The notes: generated by a model not told the origin, from the sequence alone. DNA of 64,000 nucleotides from Bradyrhizobium sp. 164 (GCF_023073715.1 NZ_JADPKA010000046.1:62001-126000), one strand, 5' to 3'; counted from the stretch's first letter, positions 1-9,150 are shown. Numbers and translations: made by a program.

Positions 1-223
1 AGAGGGTGGCGACGAAGAAGCCGGCGCCGACCGCGGCAAACAGATTGGCCAGCGTGATGTTCTGGACAAAGATCTCCAGCAGCCGATTGAAGATGGCGTC
101 GTAGGTGACGTTGTTGGGATCGAGGCCCATCTGGACCAGGATCTTCGCGATCCTGAGGTTGTCCGTTGCCGCGTCGAGAATGCGGTCGAGGATCGACGAA
201 ACGTCTGCGCTGCCGGACGGCAT
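1..223 (-). CDS. Hypothetical membrane protein, 3' end outside window
   Basis: Partial gene read leftward; only the first 74 codons lie in the window. The ATG at 223 opens a frame without stops to base 1. The N-terminus (MPSGSADVSSILDRILD) is amphipathic and polar. From about residue 56 a hydrophobic stretch (ITLANLFAAVGAGFFVATL) looks like the start of a membrane segment. A weak G-rich stretch precedes the start. I do not recognise a family. Codon use is typical of the region, so I take it as real, but no function can be assigned. Confidence 0.6.
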   Translation of the reverse strand, partial: MPSGSADVSSILDRILDAATDNLRIAKILVQMGLDPNNVTYDAIFNRLLEIFVQNITLANLFAAVGAGFFVATL

Positions 224-485
224 GATACTAACCCCGCGTAAGGCCTTCAGTCCTGGTCGGTATGCTCGACACGTGTAGCCCAAATCGAATGACGGCTGGC
301 TGAAATGAAGCCTTTGGCCGTCATGCCGCAAGAGGCAAATTTTAGCTCGATCGGGCGTTTCGGCAATTGCCCGTTGGTTTGCGCGTCTGGCCGCGGCGCG
401 CTGATGATTCGAGGCCTCGGCGCGGGCTTTGGTGCCGGGGATGGACCCGGGCGCCGCAACAACGCGGGGCCGCCCGATCTCCGCC
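224..485. other. Intergenic region, no gene supported
   Basis: Short frames exist on both strands (for example a 71-codon Pro/Arg-rich frame at 247-462 minus) but lack a convincing ribosome site or protein-like composition. It probably carries the promoter of the leftward gene at 1-223. Confidence 0.5.
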
Positions 486-1568
486 TCAGGGCCTGGCGGC
501 GGGCTGCACGACCTGCTGCTCGACGAGGCCAAGGCGTCCGGGCAGTGAGCCCGCGCGCAACAGCATGGCGATGCTGTTGGCCTCTTCCAGGCTGAAGTTG
601 CCGGAGATCTGGCCGGAGCCGCCGGTGATGGGCTCGCGGATCACGGGGGTGGAGAGCACCCTGTCTTCGAGCACGATGGCGAAGGGCTTGCCGATGTTCT
701 CTGCGGTGATGTGGGCGAAACGCCGCGTGCCGCGGCCGTTGAAACGGAACGAGGCGATCGGCTCTTTCGTGCTGCTCGCAAATCCCGGTCCCGCATAGCT
801 GATGTCGTCGCCGTCGAGCACGCTGGCCTTCACCAGATAGGGGAGCTTGTCCTTGAAGCCGAGCAGGACTTCCGTGCCAGCGGGCGGCGTGCCGGATTGC
901 GCCTGCTCCGGCGACATCGAGAGATCGATCAGGCGGAAGCTAACCCGCACCTTCTTGGCGAAGATCGCGGTGATGCGCTCGGGCTGCATCGTGCCCGGCA
1001 GCAAGATGCGGATGCGGTCTGTTCCCTCAACCTGGACGCTGGCGAGCGTGATGCCGGCGTCCTTGAGGCGCTGCTCGATCATGGCGATGGAATCTTCGAC
1101 TAGGTCGTGCAGCCGTGCGGCAGATGCGGCGTCGGTCGGCGCGAGCCTGATCAGTCCATCTCCGGCATCGGTCACGCTGAGCGCTTGCGTGGCCAGCCCC
1201 TCCGCCGCCGAGGTGAGCATGTGCGTGAGCTGTTCGCGGCCCTTCGCGTCCGGGATTTTAACGTCGACGCCGCCGTCACGGATCGCAAGCCCGGAGAAGG
1301 CGATCCGGCCCTCGCGCAGGATCTTGTAAATGTGGTCGCGCAGGTCCGTGACAACCGCCTCGCGCAGGGCGTCGGTGTCGACCTTGTAGATGATGCGGGA
1401 CCCGCCCAGCTTCTCCATCTTGTCGGCGACGAAAGCCGCGACCTTGGCGCGCATCTTGTCGAATTGAGTGTCGGCGAACGCCGCGCGAGGCAGCACGATC
1501 GTCGATGCCATCGCGAGCACGACGAGCAGGCTTGTGATGCGGTTCCGCAGATGCGTAGGCATAATCAC
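486..1568 (-). CDS. Orphan SecD-like periplasmic (P1) domain protein
   Basis: A 360-residue protein with an N-terminal signal segment (LLVVLAMASTIVLPRAAFA, about residues 13-32). The body follows the first periplasmic region of SecD, including IRILLPGTMQPERI, ISYAGPGF and the end LLRAGSLPGRLGLVEQQVV. In SecD that end motif lies just before the second transmembrane helix. SecD itself runs to roughly 500-600 residues with six helices and works with SecF in proton-driven protein export. Here the protein stops where the membrane part should begin, so it cannot be a full translocase component. It could be a stand-alone periplasmic chaperone-like derivative or a remnant; the clean long frame favours a functional gene. 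Confidence 0.75.
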   Translation of the reverse strand: MIMPTHLRNRITSLLVVLAMASTIVLPRAAFADTQFDKMRAKVAAFVADKMEKLGGSRIIYKVDTDALREAVVTDLRDHIYKILREGRIAFSGLAIRDGGVDVKIPDAKGREQLTHMLTSAAEGLATQALSVTDAGDGLIRLAPTDAASAARLHDLVEDSIAMIEQRLKDAGITLASVQVEGTDRIRILLPGTMQPERITAIFAKKVRVSFRLIDLSMSPEQAQSGTPPAGTEVLLGFKDKLPYLVKASVLDGDDISYAGPGFASSTKEPIASFRFNGRGTRRFAHITAENIGKPFAIVLEDRVLSTPVIREPITGGSGQISGNFSLEEANSIAMLLRAGSLPGRLGLVEQQVVQPAARP

Positions 1569-1807
1569 CTCAAGTCTTGCGGCAGGACGCTGGTAGGCGA
1601 ATCCGACGCCAGTTCTTGGTCCCGGGATCGGGCGCGGAGGTTCAAATTCGGTCTAGATCGAGCCTAACCGCCGCTGTCCACGGCCATGGACGAACGCCAA
1701 ATCATCCATCATTCTGTCCGCGCTCGACGGGCCATCGGTCGAGGCCCCGCCGAACCAAATGTCAAAAGAAGGGGTGGGGACATGCATCTGAGGGAGGACG
1801 GAAATCC
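1569..1807. other. Divergent promoter region, secD-like / acyl-CoA synthetase
   Basis: These 239 bases separate two divergently read genes. An in-frame upstream extension of the synthetase exists but is not protein-like. The only clear signal is the AGGGAGG ribosome site at about 1791-1798, belonging to the synthetase. Confidence 0.5.
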
Positions 1808-3715
1808 ATGGCGGGCATCCACGCGCTCGATCGGCTCATCGGCAACGACTATCCGGATTTGTTGACAGACGCGGAGGTCCGGGCCTTCGAGCAGGTTCCT
1901 TACGCCGATCGCGTCGCGGCCGAGAGCACGTATGACGCGATCCGGCTGGGTGCAACGCGCAACCCCGACGGGGCGGCGATCCAGTTCCTGCAAAACGCCG
2001 ATCCCGCCGACACGCCGGTCGTGGTCACGTATCGCGATTTCATGGCGCGCGTCACGCAGGCCGCCAACATGTTTCACGCGCTGGGCGCGGAGAAGGGCGA
2101 CGTCATCAGCTTCATGCTGCCGCTGGTGCCGGATGCTTTCGTGACATTGTTCGGCGCCGAAGCCGCCGGCATCGCCAATCCCGTTAATCCGCTGCTCGAG
2201 CCGCACCAGATCGCGGAGATTCTGGAGGCTGCGAACACGAAAATCCTGGTGGCGCTTGGGCCGATGCCGGGCACCGACATCTGGCAGAAGGTCGAGCAGA
2301 TCCGGCCGCAACTCAAGCATCTCAAGGCAACGGTCCAGGTGTTCGGCGGCGGCGATCCGGCGAACGGCATCTTTGCCTTCAGCGACCTGATCAAGCTGCA
2401 ACCGGCGGACCGGCTTATCAGCGGCCGCAAGATCTTGGGCAGCGACATCGCCGCCTATTTCCACACCGGCGGCACCACCGGCACGCCGAAGCTGGTGCGG
2501 CACACCCATGCCAACCAGGTCTATCAGGCCTGGGCGCTCAATCTGCTGCTGAAGGCCAAGCCGGGCGCAAACCTGCTGTTCGGCATGCCTCTGTTCCACG
2601 TCGGGGGCTCGCTGACACAGGCGTTGCTGACGCTGTCAAGCGGCGGCTCGCTGGTCGTGCTGTCGCCGAGCGGCTGGCGCAATCCGAATGCGGTGAAGAA
2701 CATCTGGGGGCTGGTCGAGCGCTTCAAGCCCGAGGCGCTGTCGAGCGTGCCGACGGTGCTCGCTGCCGCGCTGGCGGTGCCGCCGGGCAAGGCGGATATT
2801 TCGAGCCTGAAATATGCGGCAGGTGGCGGCTCGGCGATTCCGGTCGCGGTCGGCTCGGCGATTCAGAAGAAACTGAAGCTGCCGGTGATCGAGGTCTACG
2901 GCATGACGGAGACCTCGAGCGTGCACACGCTGGCCTATCCGTCGCGGCCCATCCGGCTCGGCTCGGTCGGCCTTCCCATGCCTTACGCGCGTGTGCGCAT
3001 CGTGCAGCTCGATGCCGAGGGACGCCTGATCCGCGATTGCGCGCCCGACGAGATCGGCGTCGTCATCATGGCCGGGCCCGGCGTGTTCGGCGGCTATCTC
3101 AACGACGAGCACAACAAGGGCGCCTTCATCGATGAGGTCTGGGTCAATTCCGGCGATCTCGGTCGCCTCGATGCCGACGGCTATCTCTGGATCACAGGCC
3201 GCGCCAAGGACCTCGTGATCCGCGGCGGCCACAACATCGATCCGGCGCCGATCGAGGAGATCATGTTCAGACATCCCGCCGTCGGCTTCGCCGCCGTGGT
3301 CGGCCAGCCCGACGCCTATGCCGGCGAATTGCCGGTGGGGTATGTGCAGTTGAAGCCCGGCGCGAGCGTCGAGCAGGGCGAGCTCGAAGCGTGGGTGCGC
3401 GAGCGCACCCCGGAGCGCGCCGCCGTGCCGGTGCAGGTCATTCCGATCGATCCGATGCCACTGACGGGCGTCGGCAAGGTGTTCAAGCCGCAGCTGCGCT
3501 GGGACGCAGCGCAGCGTGTGTTCACCAAGGTGCTGGCACCGCTGGTCGAGCGCGGCATCGATTGCAAGGTCAAGGTCGGTCCGCACGGCAGCCACGGCTC
3601 CATCGCCACCGTGACGCTGACCGGCTTGCCGGCGGGTCAGCGCGAAGCGGTCGAGGGCGAGGTGCACGCGCTGCTGGCACCGTTCGTGATGCGCCACGAG
3701 GTGGTGCAAGCGTAG
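1808..3715 (+). CDS. Acyl-CoA synthetase (AMP-forming), FadD-like
   Basis: A 635-residue member of the ANL adenylate-forming superfamily; it activates a carboxylic acid with ATP and joins it to CoA. Core motifs are present in order: the P-loop-like YFHTGGTTGTPK, the adenine-binding EVYGMTETSS, the hinge SGDLGRLDADGYLWITGRAKD and the C-terminal catalytic-lysine context GVGKVFKP. I chose the ATG at 1808 because AGGGAGG lies about 10 bases upstream and the N-terminus (MAGIHALDRLIGNDYPDL) then looks native; the frame is open further upstream without a good start. The substrate cannot be read from sequence: long-chain or aromatic acids are both possible. It stands alone, divergent from the SecD-like gene. 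Confidence 0.88.
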   Translation: MAGIHALDRLIGNDYPDLLTDAEVRAFEQVPYADRVAAESTYDAIRLGATRNPDGAAIQFLQNADPADTPVVVTYRDFMARVTQAANMFHALGAEKGDVISFMLPLVPDAFVTLFGAEAAGIANPVNPLLEPHQIAEILEAANTKILVALGPMPGTDIWQKVEQIRPQLKHLKATVQVFGGGDPANGIFAFSDLIKLQPADRLISGRKILGSDIAAYFHTGGTTGTPKLVRHTHANQVYQAWALNLLLKAKPGANLLFGMPLFHVGGSLTQALLTLSSGGSLVVLSPSGWRNPNAVKNIWGLVERFKPEALSSVPTVLAAALAVPPGKADISSLKYAAGGGSAIPVAVGSAIQKKLKLPVIEVYGMTETSSVHTLAYPSRPIRLGSVGLPMPYARVRIVQLDAEGRLIRDCAPDEIGVVIMAGPGVFGGYLNDEHNKGAFIDEVWVNSGDLGRLDADGYLWITGRAKDLVIRGGHNIDPAPIEEIMFRHPAVGFAAVVGQPDAYAGELPVGYVQLKPGASVEQGELEAWVRERTPERAAVPVQVIPIDPMPLTGVGKVFKPQLRWDAAQRVFTKVLAPLVERGIDCKVKVGPHGSHGSIATVTLTGLPAGQREAVEGEVHALLAPFVMRHEVVQA

Positions 3716-3795
3716 CAGCCCCGAAGGACCGTGGCGTCAGCTGGGGCAGCAGGGCGACGCTTCGCCGCATTATCCATACCCCTGTTTGAGGACCT

Positions 3796-3817
3796 CTATG
3801 TGACCGGTATCACATAG
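3796..3817. promoter_or_regulatory. CRP-type palindrome upstream of caspase gene
   Basis: The inverted repeat CTATGTGA-CCGGTA-TCACATAG has 8-base arms and contains an exact TGTGA-N6-TCACA, the consensus of CRP-family cAMP receptors. Its centre is about 75 bases before the GTG start of the caspase-like gene, a normal position for an activator site. Binding by a CRP/FNR protein is inferred from the match only. Confidence 0.6.
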
Positions 3818-3880
3818 GAAGAATTAGCAATCGGCGACGCTACCGAATAGTCTCAGGGAATTGCATCCGGGGGGACGCAA

Positions 3881-5725
3881 GTGATTCCGTTTCGGCTATT
3901 TGCATTGTTGATATTGGCGATGAGCCTTGCGTGCGGACCGGCACACGCCGACCGGCGGGTCGCGCTCGTCATCGGCAATTCCGCCTACAAGAGCGCTCCG
4001 AAGCTCGGCAATCCCGTGAACGACGCCACCCTGGTCGGCGGCATGTTCAAGAAGGCCGGCTTCGATTCTGTCGACGTCAGGCTCGATCTCAGCGCCAGCG
4101 AGATGCGGCGCATGCTGCGCGAATTTGCCGGCAGGTCGCGTGATGCGGAGATGGCGGTGATCTATTACGCCGGCCATGGTATCGAGCTCGACGGCAACAA
4201 CTATCTCATCCCGACCGACGCCACGCTGGAGACGGATGGTGACGTTCTCGATGAGACCATTCCGGTCGAGCGGGCATTGTTCGCGGTCGAACCGGCCAAG
4301 CAGCTGCGGCTGATCATCCTGGACGCGTGCCGGGACAATCCGTTTGCGAAGACGATGAAGCGCACGCTGGCCTCGCGCGCGGTCGGGCGCGGCCTCGCCA
4401 AGGTCGAGCCCACCAGCCCGAATACGATGATTGCATTCGCCGCCAAGGCAGGATCGACGGCATCGGATGGCGATTCCCGAAACAGCCCGTTCGCCGCCGC
4501 GCTGGTCGAGCACCTGCCGAAGCCGGGTCTTGATCTGCGCAAGGCCTTCGGCTTCGTGCGCGACGACGTTTTGAAAGCGACCGGCTACAAGCAGGAGCCC
4601 TATGTCTACGGCTCGCTCGGCGGCGACGACGTGCCGTTGGTCGCGGTCAAGCCGGCCGCGACTGGTCCGCAGGCCAACCCGCAGGAGGCCGTTCGCAGGG
4701 ATTACGAGCTGGCGCTCCAACTCGGCACGCGGGACGGCTGGGAAGCGTTTCTGGCGGCGTATCCGGAGGGCTTCTACGCCAACCTGGCCAAGGGGCAGTT
4801 GAACAAGATCGCCGCCGAGGAGACGCGCGCGGGGGCCGAACAGAAGGCAAAGGCCGCCGAGCAGGAGAAGGCGAGGCTCGTTGCCGAGCGCGCCCAGAAG
4901 GCCGAGCAGGAGAAGGCGGCCGCGGCGGCCAAGGCCGCCGAAGAGGCGCGGATCGCGGCCGAGAAGCAGAAGCAGATCGAGCAGGCGAGGGCCGAGGCCG
5001 CCGAGCAGCAGCGCAAGGTGGCCGAAGCGGCGGCGGCGAAGGCATTGGCCGAGAAGCAAGCAGCGGAGAAAGCTAGGGCCGAACTCGCTGCAAAGCAGGC
5101 GGCAGAGAAAGCGGAGCAGGCCGCAAAGCCGGCGACCGACCGGCAGATTCCCGAAGTTGAGAACCAGAAGGTGGCCGCGCTCTCGCCTGCACCGACCTCG
5201 ACGTTATCCGCAGCTGAGCTCGCCAAATCGGTTCAGAGCGAACTGCGCCGCGTCGGCTGCCTCACCTCGGCTGCAGAGGGCGAGTGGACTTCGGCCGCGC
5301 AGCGCTCGCTGACGCTGTTCAACAAATATGCCGGCACCCAGTTCGACGTGAAGCTCGCAAGCAGCGACGCACTCGATGCGTTGAAGGCGAAGCCGGGGCG
5401 CGTCTGCCCGCTGGTGTGCAATTTCGGCTTCAAGGCCGACGGCGACCAATGCGTGAAGATCACCTGCCGTGCCGGCTATCGCGTCGGTGACGACAATGAG
5501 TGCGAGAAGATCCCGGAGAAGAAGCCGGTTGCGACGCGCGAGGATTCGAAGAGGCGGGATCGGGACCGAAAACAAACGGAAGCCGCGCCCTCAGCGCCGC
5601 AGGCATCTGGTCAGGTGATCTGCAACGCGGCCGGGTGCAGGCCGATTGCCAAAGGGTGCCGGCTCGGGACGGCCAATCATCCTTCCAATCCGGCGTCTAA
5701 AATACCTGCCGAAATATGCAACTGA
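3881..5725 (+). CDS. Secreted caspase-family (C14) protein with coiled coil
   Basis: A 614-residue protein starting at GTG with a strong G-rich ribosome site (GGGGGGACG) just upstream. A signal peptide (residues 1-23, ending GPAHAD) directs export. Residues 25-250 form a caspase p20 fold: VALVIGNSAY, then the catalytic histidine in YYAGHGIE (His99) and cysteine in ILDACRDNPF (Cys150). Residues about 305-415 are an Ala/Glu/Lys-rich coiled coil, followed by a peptidoglycan-binding-like helical stretch (about 440-500) and a Cys-rich tail (CPLVCNFGFK, CVKITCRAGY, CNAAGC). Such proteins are frequent in Bradyrhizobium and related bacteria; their substrates are unknown. A partial degenerate copy of the gene follows immediately. 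Confidence 0.85.
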   Translation: MIPFRLFALLILAMSLACGPAHADRRVALVIGNSAYKSAPKLGNPVNDATLVGGMFKKAGFDSVDVRLDLSASEMRRMLREFAGRSRDAEMAVIYYAGHGIELDGNNYLIPTDATLETDGDVLDETIPVERALFAVEPAKQLRLIILDACRDNPFAKTMKRTLASRAVGRGLAKVEPTSPNTMIAFAAKAGSTASDGDSRNSPFAAALVEHLPKPGLDLRKAFGFVRDDVLKATGYKQEPYVYGSLGGDDVPLVAVKPAATGPQANPQEAVRRDYELALQLGTRDGWEAFLAAYPEGFYANLAKGQLNKIAAEETRAGAEQKAKAAEQEKARLVAERAQKAEQEKAAAAAKAAEEARIAAEKQKQIEQARAEAAEQQRKVAEAAAAKALAEKQAAEKARAELAAKQAAEKAEQAAKPATDRQIPEVENQKVAALSPAPTSTLSAAELAKSVQSELRRVGCLTSAAEGEWTSAAQRSLTLFNKYAGTQFDVKLASSDALDALKAKPGRVCPLVCNFGFKADGDQCVKITCRAGYRVGDDNECEKIPEKKPVATREDSKRRDRDRKQTEAAPSAPQASGQVICNAAGCRPIAKGCRLGTANHPSNPASKIPAEICN

Positions 5726-5759
5726 TGATCAAGCGTTCATTTCGAGCGTACTCGTCGCG

Positions 5760-6030
5760 CTTAGAGCTCTCGGCCTGGACCTGCGCAAAGCGTTTGGCTT
5801 CGTGCGCGATGATGTGCTGAAGAGCACTGCCGGAAGACACGCGTGCCGCAGCCGAGCAAAAGGCGAAGGCGGCCAAGCAGGAGAAGGTGAGGCTCGTTGC
5901 CGAGCGCGCCCAGGTTGAGGCGACACCGTCCAAGCCGCATACATCTGGCCAGATCTTTTGCAATGCTGCCGGCTTGTCGGGAACGGATGCAGAATGGAGC
6001 GCGCTAGCACCGCTGATGCGAGTTCAGTGA
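5760..6030 (+). pseudogene. Decayed partial duplicate of the caspase-like gene
   Basis: Two blocks match the intact gene just upstream but lie in different frames. Bases about 5770-5822 encode GLDLRKAFGFVRDDVLK, matching the parent around 4531-4582. Bases 5833-6030 encode EDTRAAAEQKAKAAKQEK, then RLVAERAQ, then SGQIFCNAAG, ending in a TGA; they match the parent coiled-coil start and its C-terminal CNAAG segment. The sequence between these blocks is deleted and the frame shifts at the junction. No start codon or signal peptide remains, so this is a remnant of a tandem duplication rather than a gene. Confidence 0.75.
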
Positions 6031-6153
6031 TGGTTGGCCGGACGAGAGACGTCTGCGATTGAGTCGGGTGAGTTAGCAAGTGTAGCCGACCACTTTACGT
6101 CCGCGTCGACAGAAAAATGGTGGGTTACGCCTTCGGCTAGTCCACTACAGACT

Positions 6154-7323
6154 CTACGCCGGCATCCGCGTCTCGATCAGCCGGGCCCAGAACGAGGCGC
6201 CGTGGCCCAAAATGTTGTCGTTGAAGACATAGGCCGGGTGGTGGCACTCGTTGCCGTCGCCCATGCCGACCAGGATCATCGCGCCGGGGCGGGCTTCCAG
6301 CATGAACGAGAAATCTTCGGCGCCCATCATCGGAACGAACTTGTCGTTGACGCGCTCGGTGCCGACGATGTCGCGGGCGACGTCGGCGGCAATGCCGGCC
6401 TCGCGTGCGTGGTTCATCGTCACCGGATACATCCGCGTGTACTTCGTCTCGGCCGAGCCGCCATAGGCGCGGGCGACGCTGTCGGCGACTTCGCCGATGC
6501 GGCGCTCGACGAGATCGCGCACTTCAGGATCGAGCGTGCGCACGGTGCCCGCGAGCTCGGCGACCTCCGGGATGATGTTGAAGGCCGTGCCGGCGTGGAA
6601 TTGCGTGATCGAGATGACGGCCGATTTCAGCGGATCGACGTTGCGCGCGACGATCGATTGTAGCGCACCCACGATCTGCGAGCCGATCAGCACGCTGTCG
6701 ATCGATTTGTGCGGACCCGCGCCGGCGTGGCCGCCCTTGCCGTGGACGGTGATCTGGATGTTGTCGGACGAGGCGAGCATCGCGCCAGGGGTGGTTGCGA
6801 AATGACCTTCGGGCAGGTTCGGCATGTTGTGCATGCCGTAGACCTCCTGGATGTTCCAGCGCGTCATCAGCCCGTCCTCGACCATGGCCCTGCCACCGCC
6901 GCCGCCTTCCTCGGCCGGCTGGAAGATCAACACGGCCGTGCCGTCGAAATTGCGCGCCTCGGCGAGATATTTGGCAGCGCCGAGAAGCATGGCGGTGTGG
7001 CCGTCATGTCCGCAGGCGTGCATCTTGCCCGGGACCTTGGAGGCGTAGGGCACGCCGGAGGTCTCCATGATCGGCAGCGCGTCCATGTCGGCGCGCAGGC
7101 CGATGGTCTTGCCGGATGCCGACTTGCGGCCGCGGATCACGCCGACCACGCCGGTGCGGCCGATGCCCGTCACCACCTCGTCGCAGCCGAATTCGCGCAG
7201 CTTGTCGGCGACGATGCCGGCGGTGCGGTGGACTTCGTAGAGCAGCTCCGGATTCTCGTGGAAGTCATGGCGCCAGGCGGCCATTTCGTCGGACAGGGCG
7301 GCGATGCGGTTGACGATGGGCAT
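6154..7323 (-). CDS. M20 family amidohydrolase (hippurate hydrolase-like)
   Basis: A 389-residue cytoplasmic metallopeptidase of the M20D group, which hydrolyses N-acyl amino acids or related amides using two metal ions. Metal-ligand motifs are visible: MHACGHDGHTAMLLGAA, the acidic PAEEGGGGGRAMVEDG, and the C-terminal MGAEDFSFMLEARPGA with GNECHHPAY. The start MPIVNRIAALSDEMAAWR (ATG at 7323) aligns with family N-termini; an upstream ATG at 7374 adds a non-conserved stretch and falls in a repeat. The exact substrate (hippurate, N-acetyl amino acid, auxin conjugate) is not resolvable. purB lies upstream on the same strand, separated by a repeat. Confidence 0.88.
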   Translation of the reverse strand: MPIVNRIAALSDEMAAWRHDFHENPELLYEVHRTAGIVADKLREFGCDEVVTGIGRTGVVGVIRGRKSASGKTIGLRADMDALPIMETSGVPYASKVPGKMHACGHDGHTAMLLGAAKYLAEARNFDGTAVLIFQPAEEGGGGGRAMVEDGLMTRWNIQEVYGMHNMPNLPEGHFATTPGAMLASSDNIQITVHGKGGHAGAGPHKSIDSVLIGSQIVGALQSIVARNVDPLKSAVISITQFHAGTAFNIIPEVAELAGTVRTLDPEVRDLVERRIGEVADSVARAYGGSAETKYTRMYPVTMNHAREAGIAADVARDIVGTERVNDKFVPMMGAEDFSFMLEARPGAMILVGMGDGNECHHPAYVFNDNILGHGASFWARLIETRMPA

Positions 7324-7351
7324 GGGGGATCCGTTTCTTGTGGGTTCTTGT

Positions 7352-7466
7352 CTTTCCGGGGGGATGCGAAGCATCGAGCTATGGTGCGCATTTGTGCACC
7401 AGAGAATCTGGAGATTGTAGCGCGAGATTCCGGGCTCACGCTTCGTGTGCCCCGGAATGACGAAGA
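7352..7466. repeat. Dispersed palindromic intergenic repeat
   Basis: The outer arms TTCCGGGG and CCCCGGAA pair, with inner hairpins GATGCGAAGCATC and GGTGCGCA-TT-TGTGCACC. The same architecture, including the TGCGCA...TGCGCACC core and the CCGGAATGACGAAG end, recurs at 48857-48979. It is of the Bradyrhizobium REP-like type and separates hydrolase and purB. Confidence 0.7.
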
Positions 7467-7470
7467 AAAT

Positions 7471-8778
7471 TCAGCTCTGCCCGAACACGCGCTTGAAGAT
7501 CGTGTCGACGTGCTTGAGGTGATAGCCGAGGTCGAACTGCTCCTCGATCTCGGCGTCGGTAAGATACTTCTTCACCTCAGTGTCCTTCTTCAGCAGCTGA
7601 AGGAAGTCGCCTTCACCGCGCCATACCGGCATCGCGTTGCGCTGCACGAGCTTGTAGGAATCCTCGCGGCTGGCGCCCTTCTGCGTCAAGGCCAGCAGCA
7701 CGCGCTGGGAGTGCACGAGGCCGCCGAGGCGGTCGAGATTCTTCTGCATGTTGGCGGGGTACACCAAGAGCTTGTCGATCAGGCCGGCGAGGCGCACCAG
7801 CGCGAAGTCGAGGGTCACCGTCGCGTCCGGGCCCATCATGCGCTCGGCGGAAGAGTGCGAGATGTCGCGCTCGTGCCAGAGCACGACGTTCTCCAGTGCC
7901 GGCGTCACATAGGCTCGCACCATGCGCGACAGGCCAGTGAGGTTTTCCGACAGCACCGGATTGCGCTTGTGGGGCATCGCGGACGAGCCCTTCTGCCCCT
8001 CCGAGAAGAACTCTTCGGCCTCCAGCACCTCGGTACGCTGCATGTGGCGGATCTCCACGGCGATGCGCTCGATGGAAGAGGCGATCACGCCGAGGGTCGA
8101 GAAATACATCGCGTGGCGATCGCGCGGGATCACCTGGGTCGAGATCGGCTCCGGCACGAGGCCCATGGCCTTGGCCACATGCTCTTCGACGCGGGGATCG
8201 ATTTGCGCAAATGTGCCGACGGCGCCGGAGATGGCGCAGGTCGCGACCTCCTTTCGCGCCGAGACCAGACGTTCCTTCGCGCGCGTAAATTCGGCATAGG
8301 CATAAGCGAGCTTGAGGCCGAAGGTGACGGGCTCGGCGTGGATGCCATGGCTGCGGCCGATGGTCGGCGTCATCTTATGCTCGAAGGCGCGCTTCTTCAG
8401 GGCGGCCAGCACCTTGTCGATGTCGGCGAGCAGCAGGTCGGCGGCGCGAGTGAGCTGGACGTTGAGGCAGGTGTCGAGCACGTCGGAGGAGGTCATGCCC
8501 TGGTGCACGAAGCGCGCCTCGGGACCGACGATCTCGGCAAGGTGGGTGAGAAAGGCGATGACGTCGTGCTTGGTCTCGCGCTCGATCTCGTCGATGCGGC
8601 CGACGTCGAAAATAGCATCCTTGGCCTTGGCCCAGACCGTCTTGGCAGCTTCCTTCGGGATGGTGCCGAGCTCGGCGAGCGCGTCCGCCGCATGCGCCTC
8701 GATCTCAAACCAGATCTTGAACCGGGTTTGCGGCTCCCAGATCGAGGCCATTTCCGGGCGGGTATAGCGGGGGATCAT
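7471..8778 (-). CDS. purB: Adenylosuccinate lyase
   Basis: A 435-residue member of the fumarase/aspartase superfamily. It catalyses two steps of purine synthesis: SAICAR to AICAR plus fumarate, and adenylosuccinate to AMP plus fumarate. The superfamily signature GSSAMPHKRNPVLSENL with the catalytic-loop serines is present, as are TSSDVLDTCL and RSHGIHAEPVTFG. I start at the ATG at 8778 (MIPRYTRPEMASIWEPQTRF), the conserved N-terminus, with GGAG just upstream; the frame stays open upstream for 61 codons but that sequence is not protein-like. It stands alone, as purB usually does in Rhizobiales. Confidence 0.96.
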   Translation of the reverse strand: MIPRYTRPEMASIWEPQTRFKIWFEIEAHAADALAELGTIPKEAAKTVWAKAKDAIFDVGRIDEIERETKHDVIAFLTHLAEIVGPEARFVHQGMTSSDVLDTCLNVQLTRAADLLLADIDKVLAALKKRAFEHKMTPTIGRSHGIHAEPVTFGLKLAYAYAEFTRAKERLVSARKEVATCAISGAVGTFAQIDPRVEEHVAKAMGLVPEPISTQVIPRDRHAMYFSTLGVIASSIERIAVEIRHMQRTEVLEAEEFFSEGQKGSSAMPHKRNPVLSENLTGLSRMVRAYVTPALENVVLWHERDISHSSAERMMGPDATVTLDFALVRLAGLIDKLLVYPANMQKNLDRLGGLVHSQRVLLALTQKGASREDSYKLVQRNAMPVWRGEGDFLQLLKKDTEVKKYLTDAEIEEQFDLGYHLKHVDTIFKRVFGQS

Positions 8779-9150
8779 CTGACGGCTCCAAGAGGTGGGC
8801 GGGACGCCCCTGGGGATGCTGGGGGCGTGGGCACCGGCCAAAATGCTTTTTACGCCGCGATTTAGCAGAGCGGGGAGGGCGAAACAAACGATCCGGGCCC
8901 GCGGCCGGGGGTGCGGGGTAACTATCCACCGGTGGGCGGAGCCAGCCACGCGCTGGACCAAAGATCAGCTATCAATCACGGATCATTGACTGACAGATAT
9001 TGAAATCTGTCAGCGAGATGTGTATATCCGTCTCCGGACGCTCCGATTGGGCGTCCCGCGACAAGCCCCGGGGAGCCCGACATCCGAAGCAAGCTCGGAT
9101 CGGAGGGCCGATTGAAGAACGGGGAAAGCGGACGAATGGAGACTTAAGAC
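8779..9150. other. purB upstream region
   Basis: It holds the purB promoter region reading left and a perfect inverted repeat at 8990-9013. No long gene is supported. Bases 8990-9150 also lead into a small ORF at 9151. Confidence 0.5.
8990..9013. promoter_or_regulatory. Perfect inverted repeat, probable operator
   Basis: CTGACAGAT-ATTGAA-ATCTGTCAG has 9-base perfect arms and a 6-base spacer. There is no T-run, so it is not a typical terminator. The size suits a dimeric regulator site; the TetR gene at 9345 is the nearest candidate, although 330 bases away. Confidence 0.5.

Noticed and set aside
247..462. 71-codon frame on the minus strand
   Set aside because: Pro/Arg-rich with no ribosome site; probably chance.
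6709..8865. 718-codon open frame on the plus strand
   Set aside because: Antisense to the M20 hydrolase and purB, no domain content; a shadow frame.
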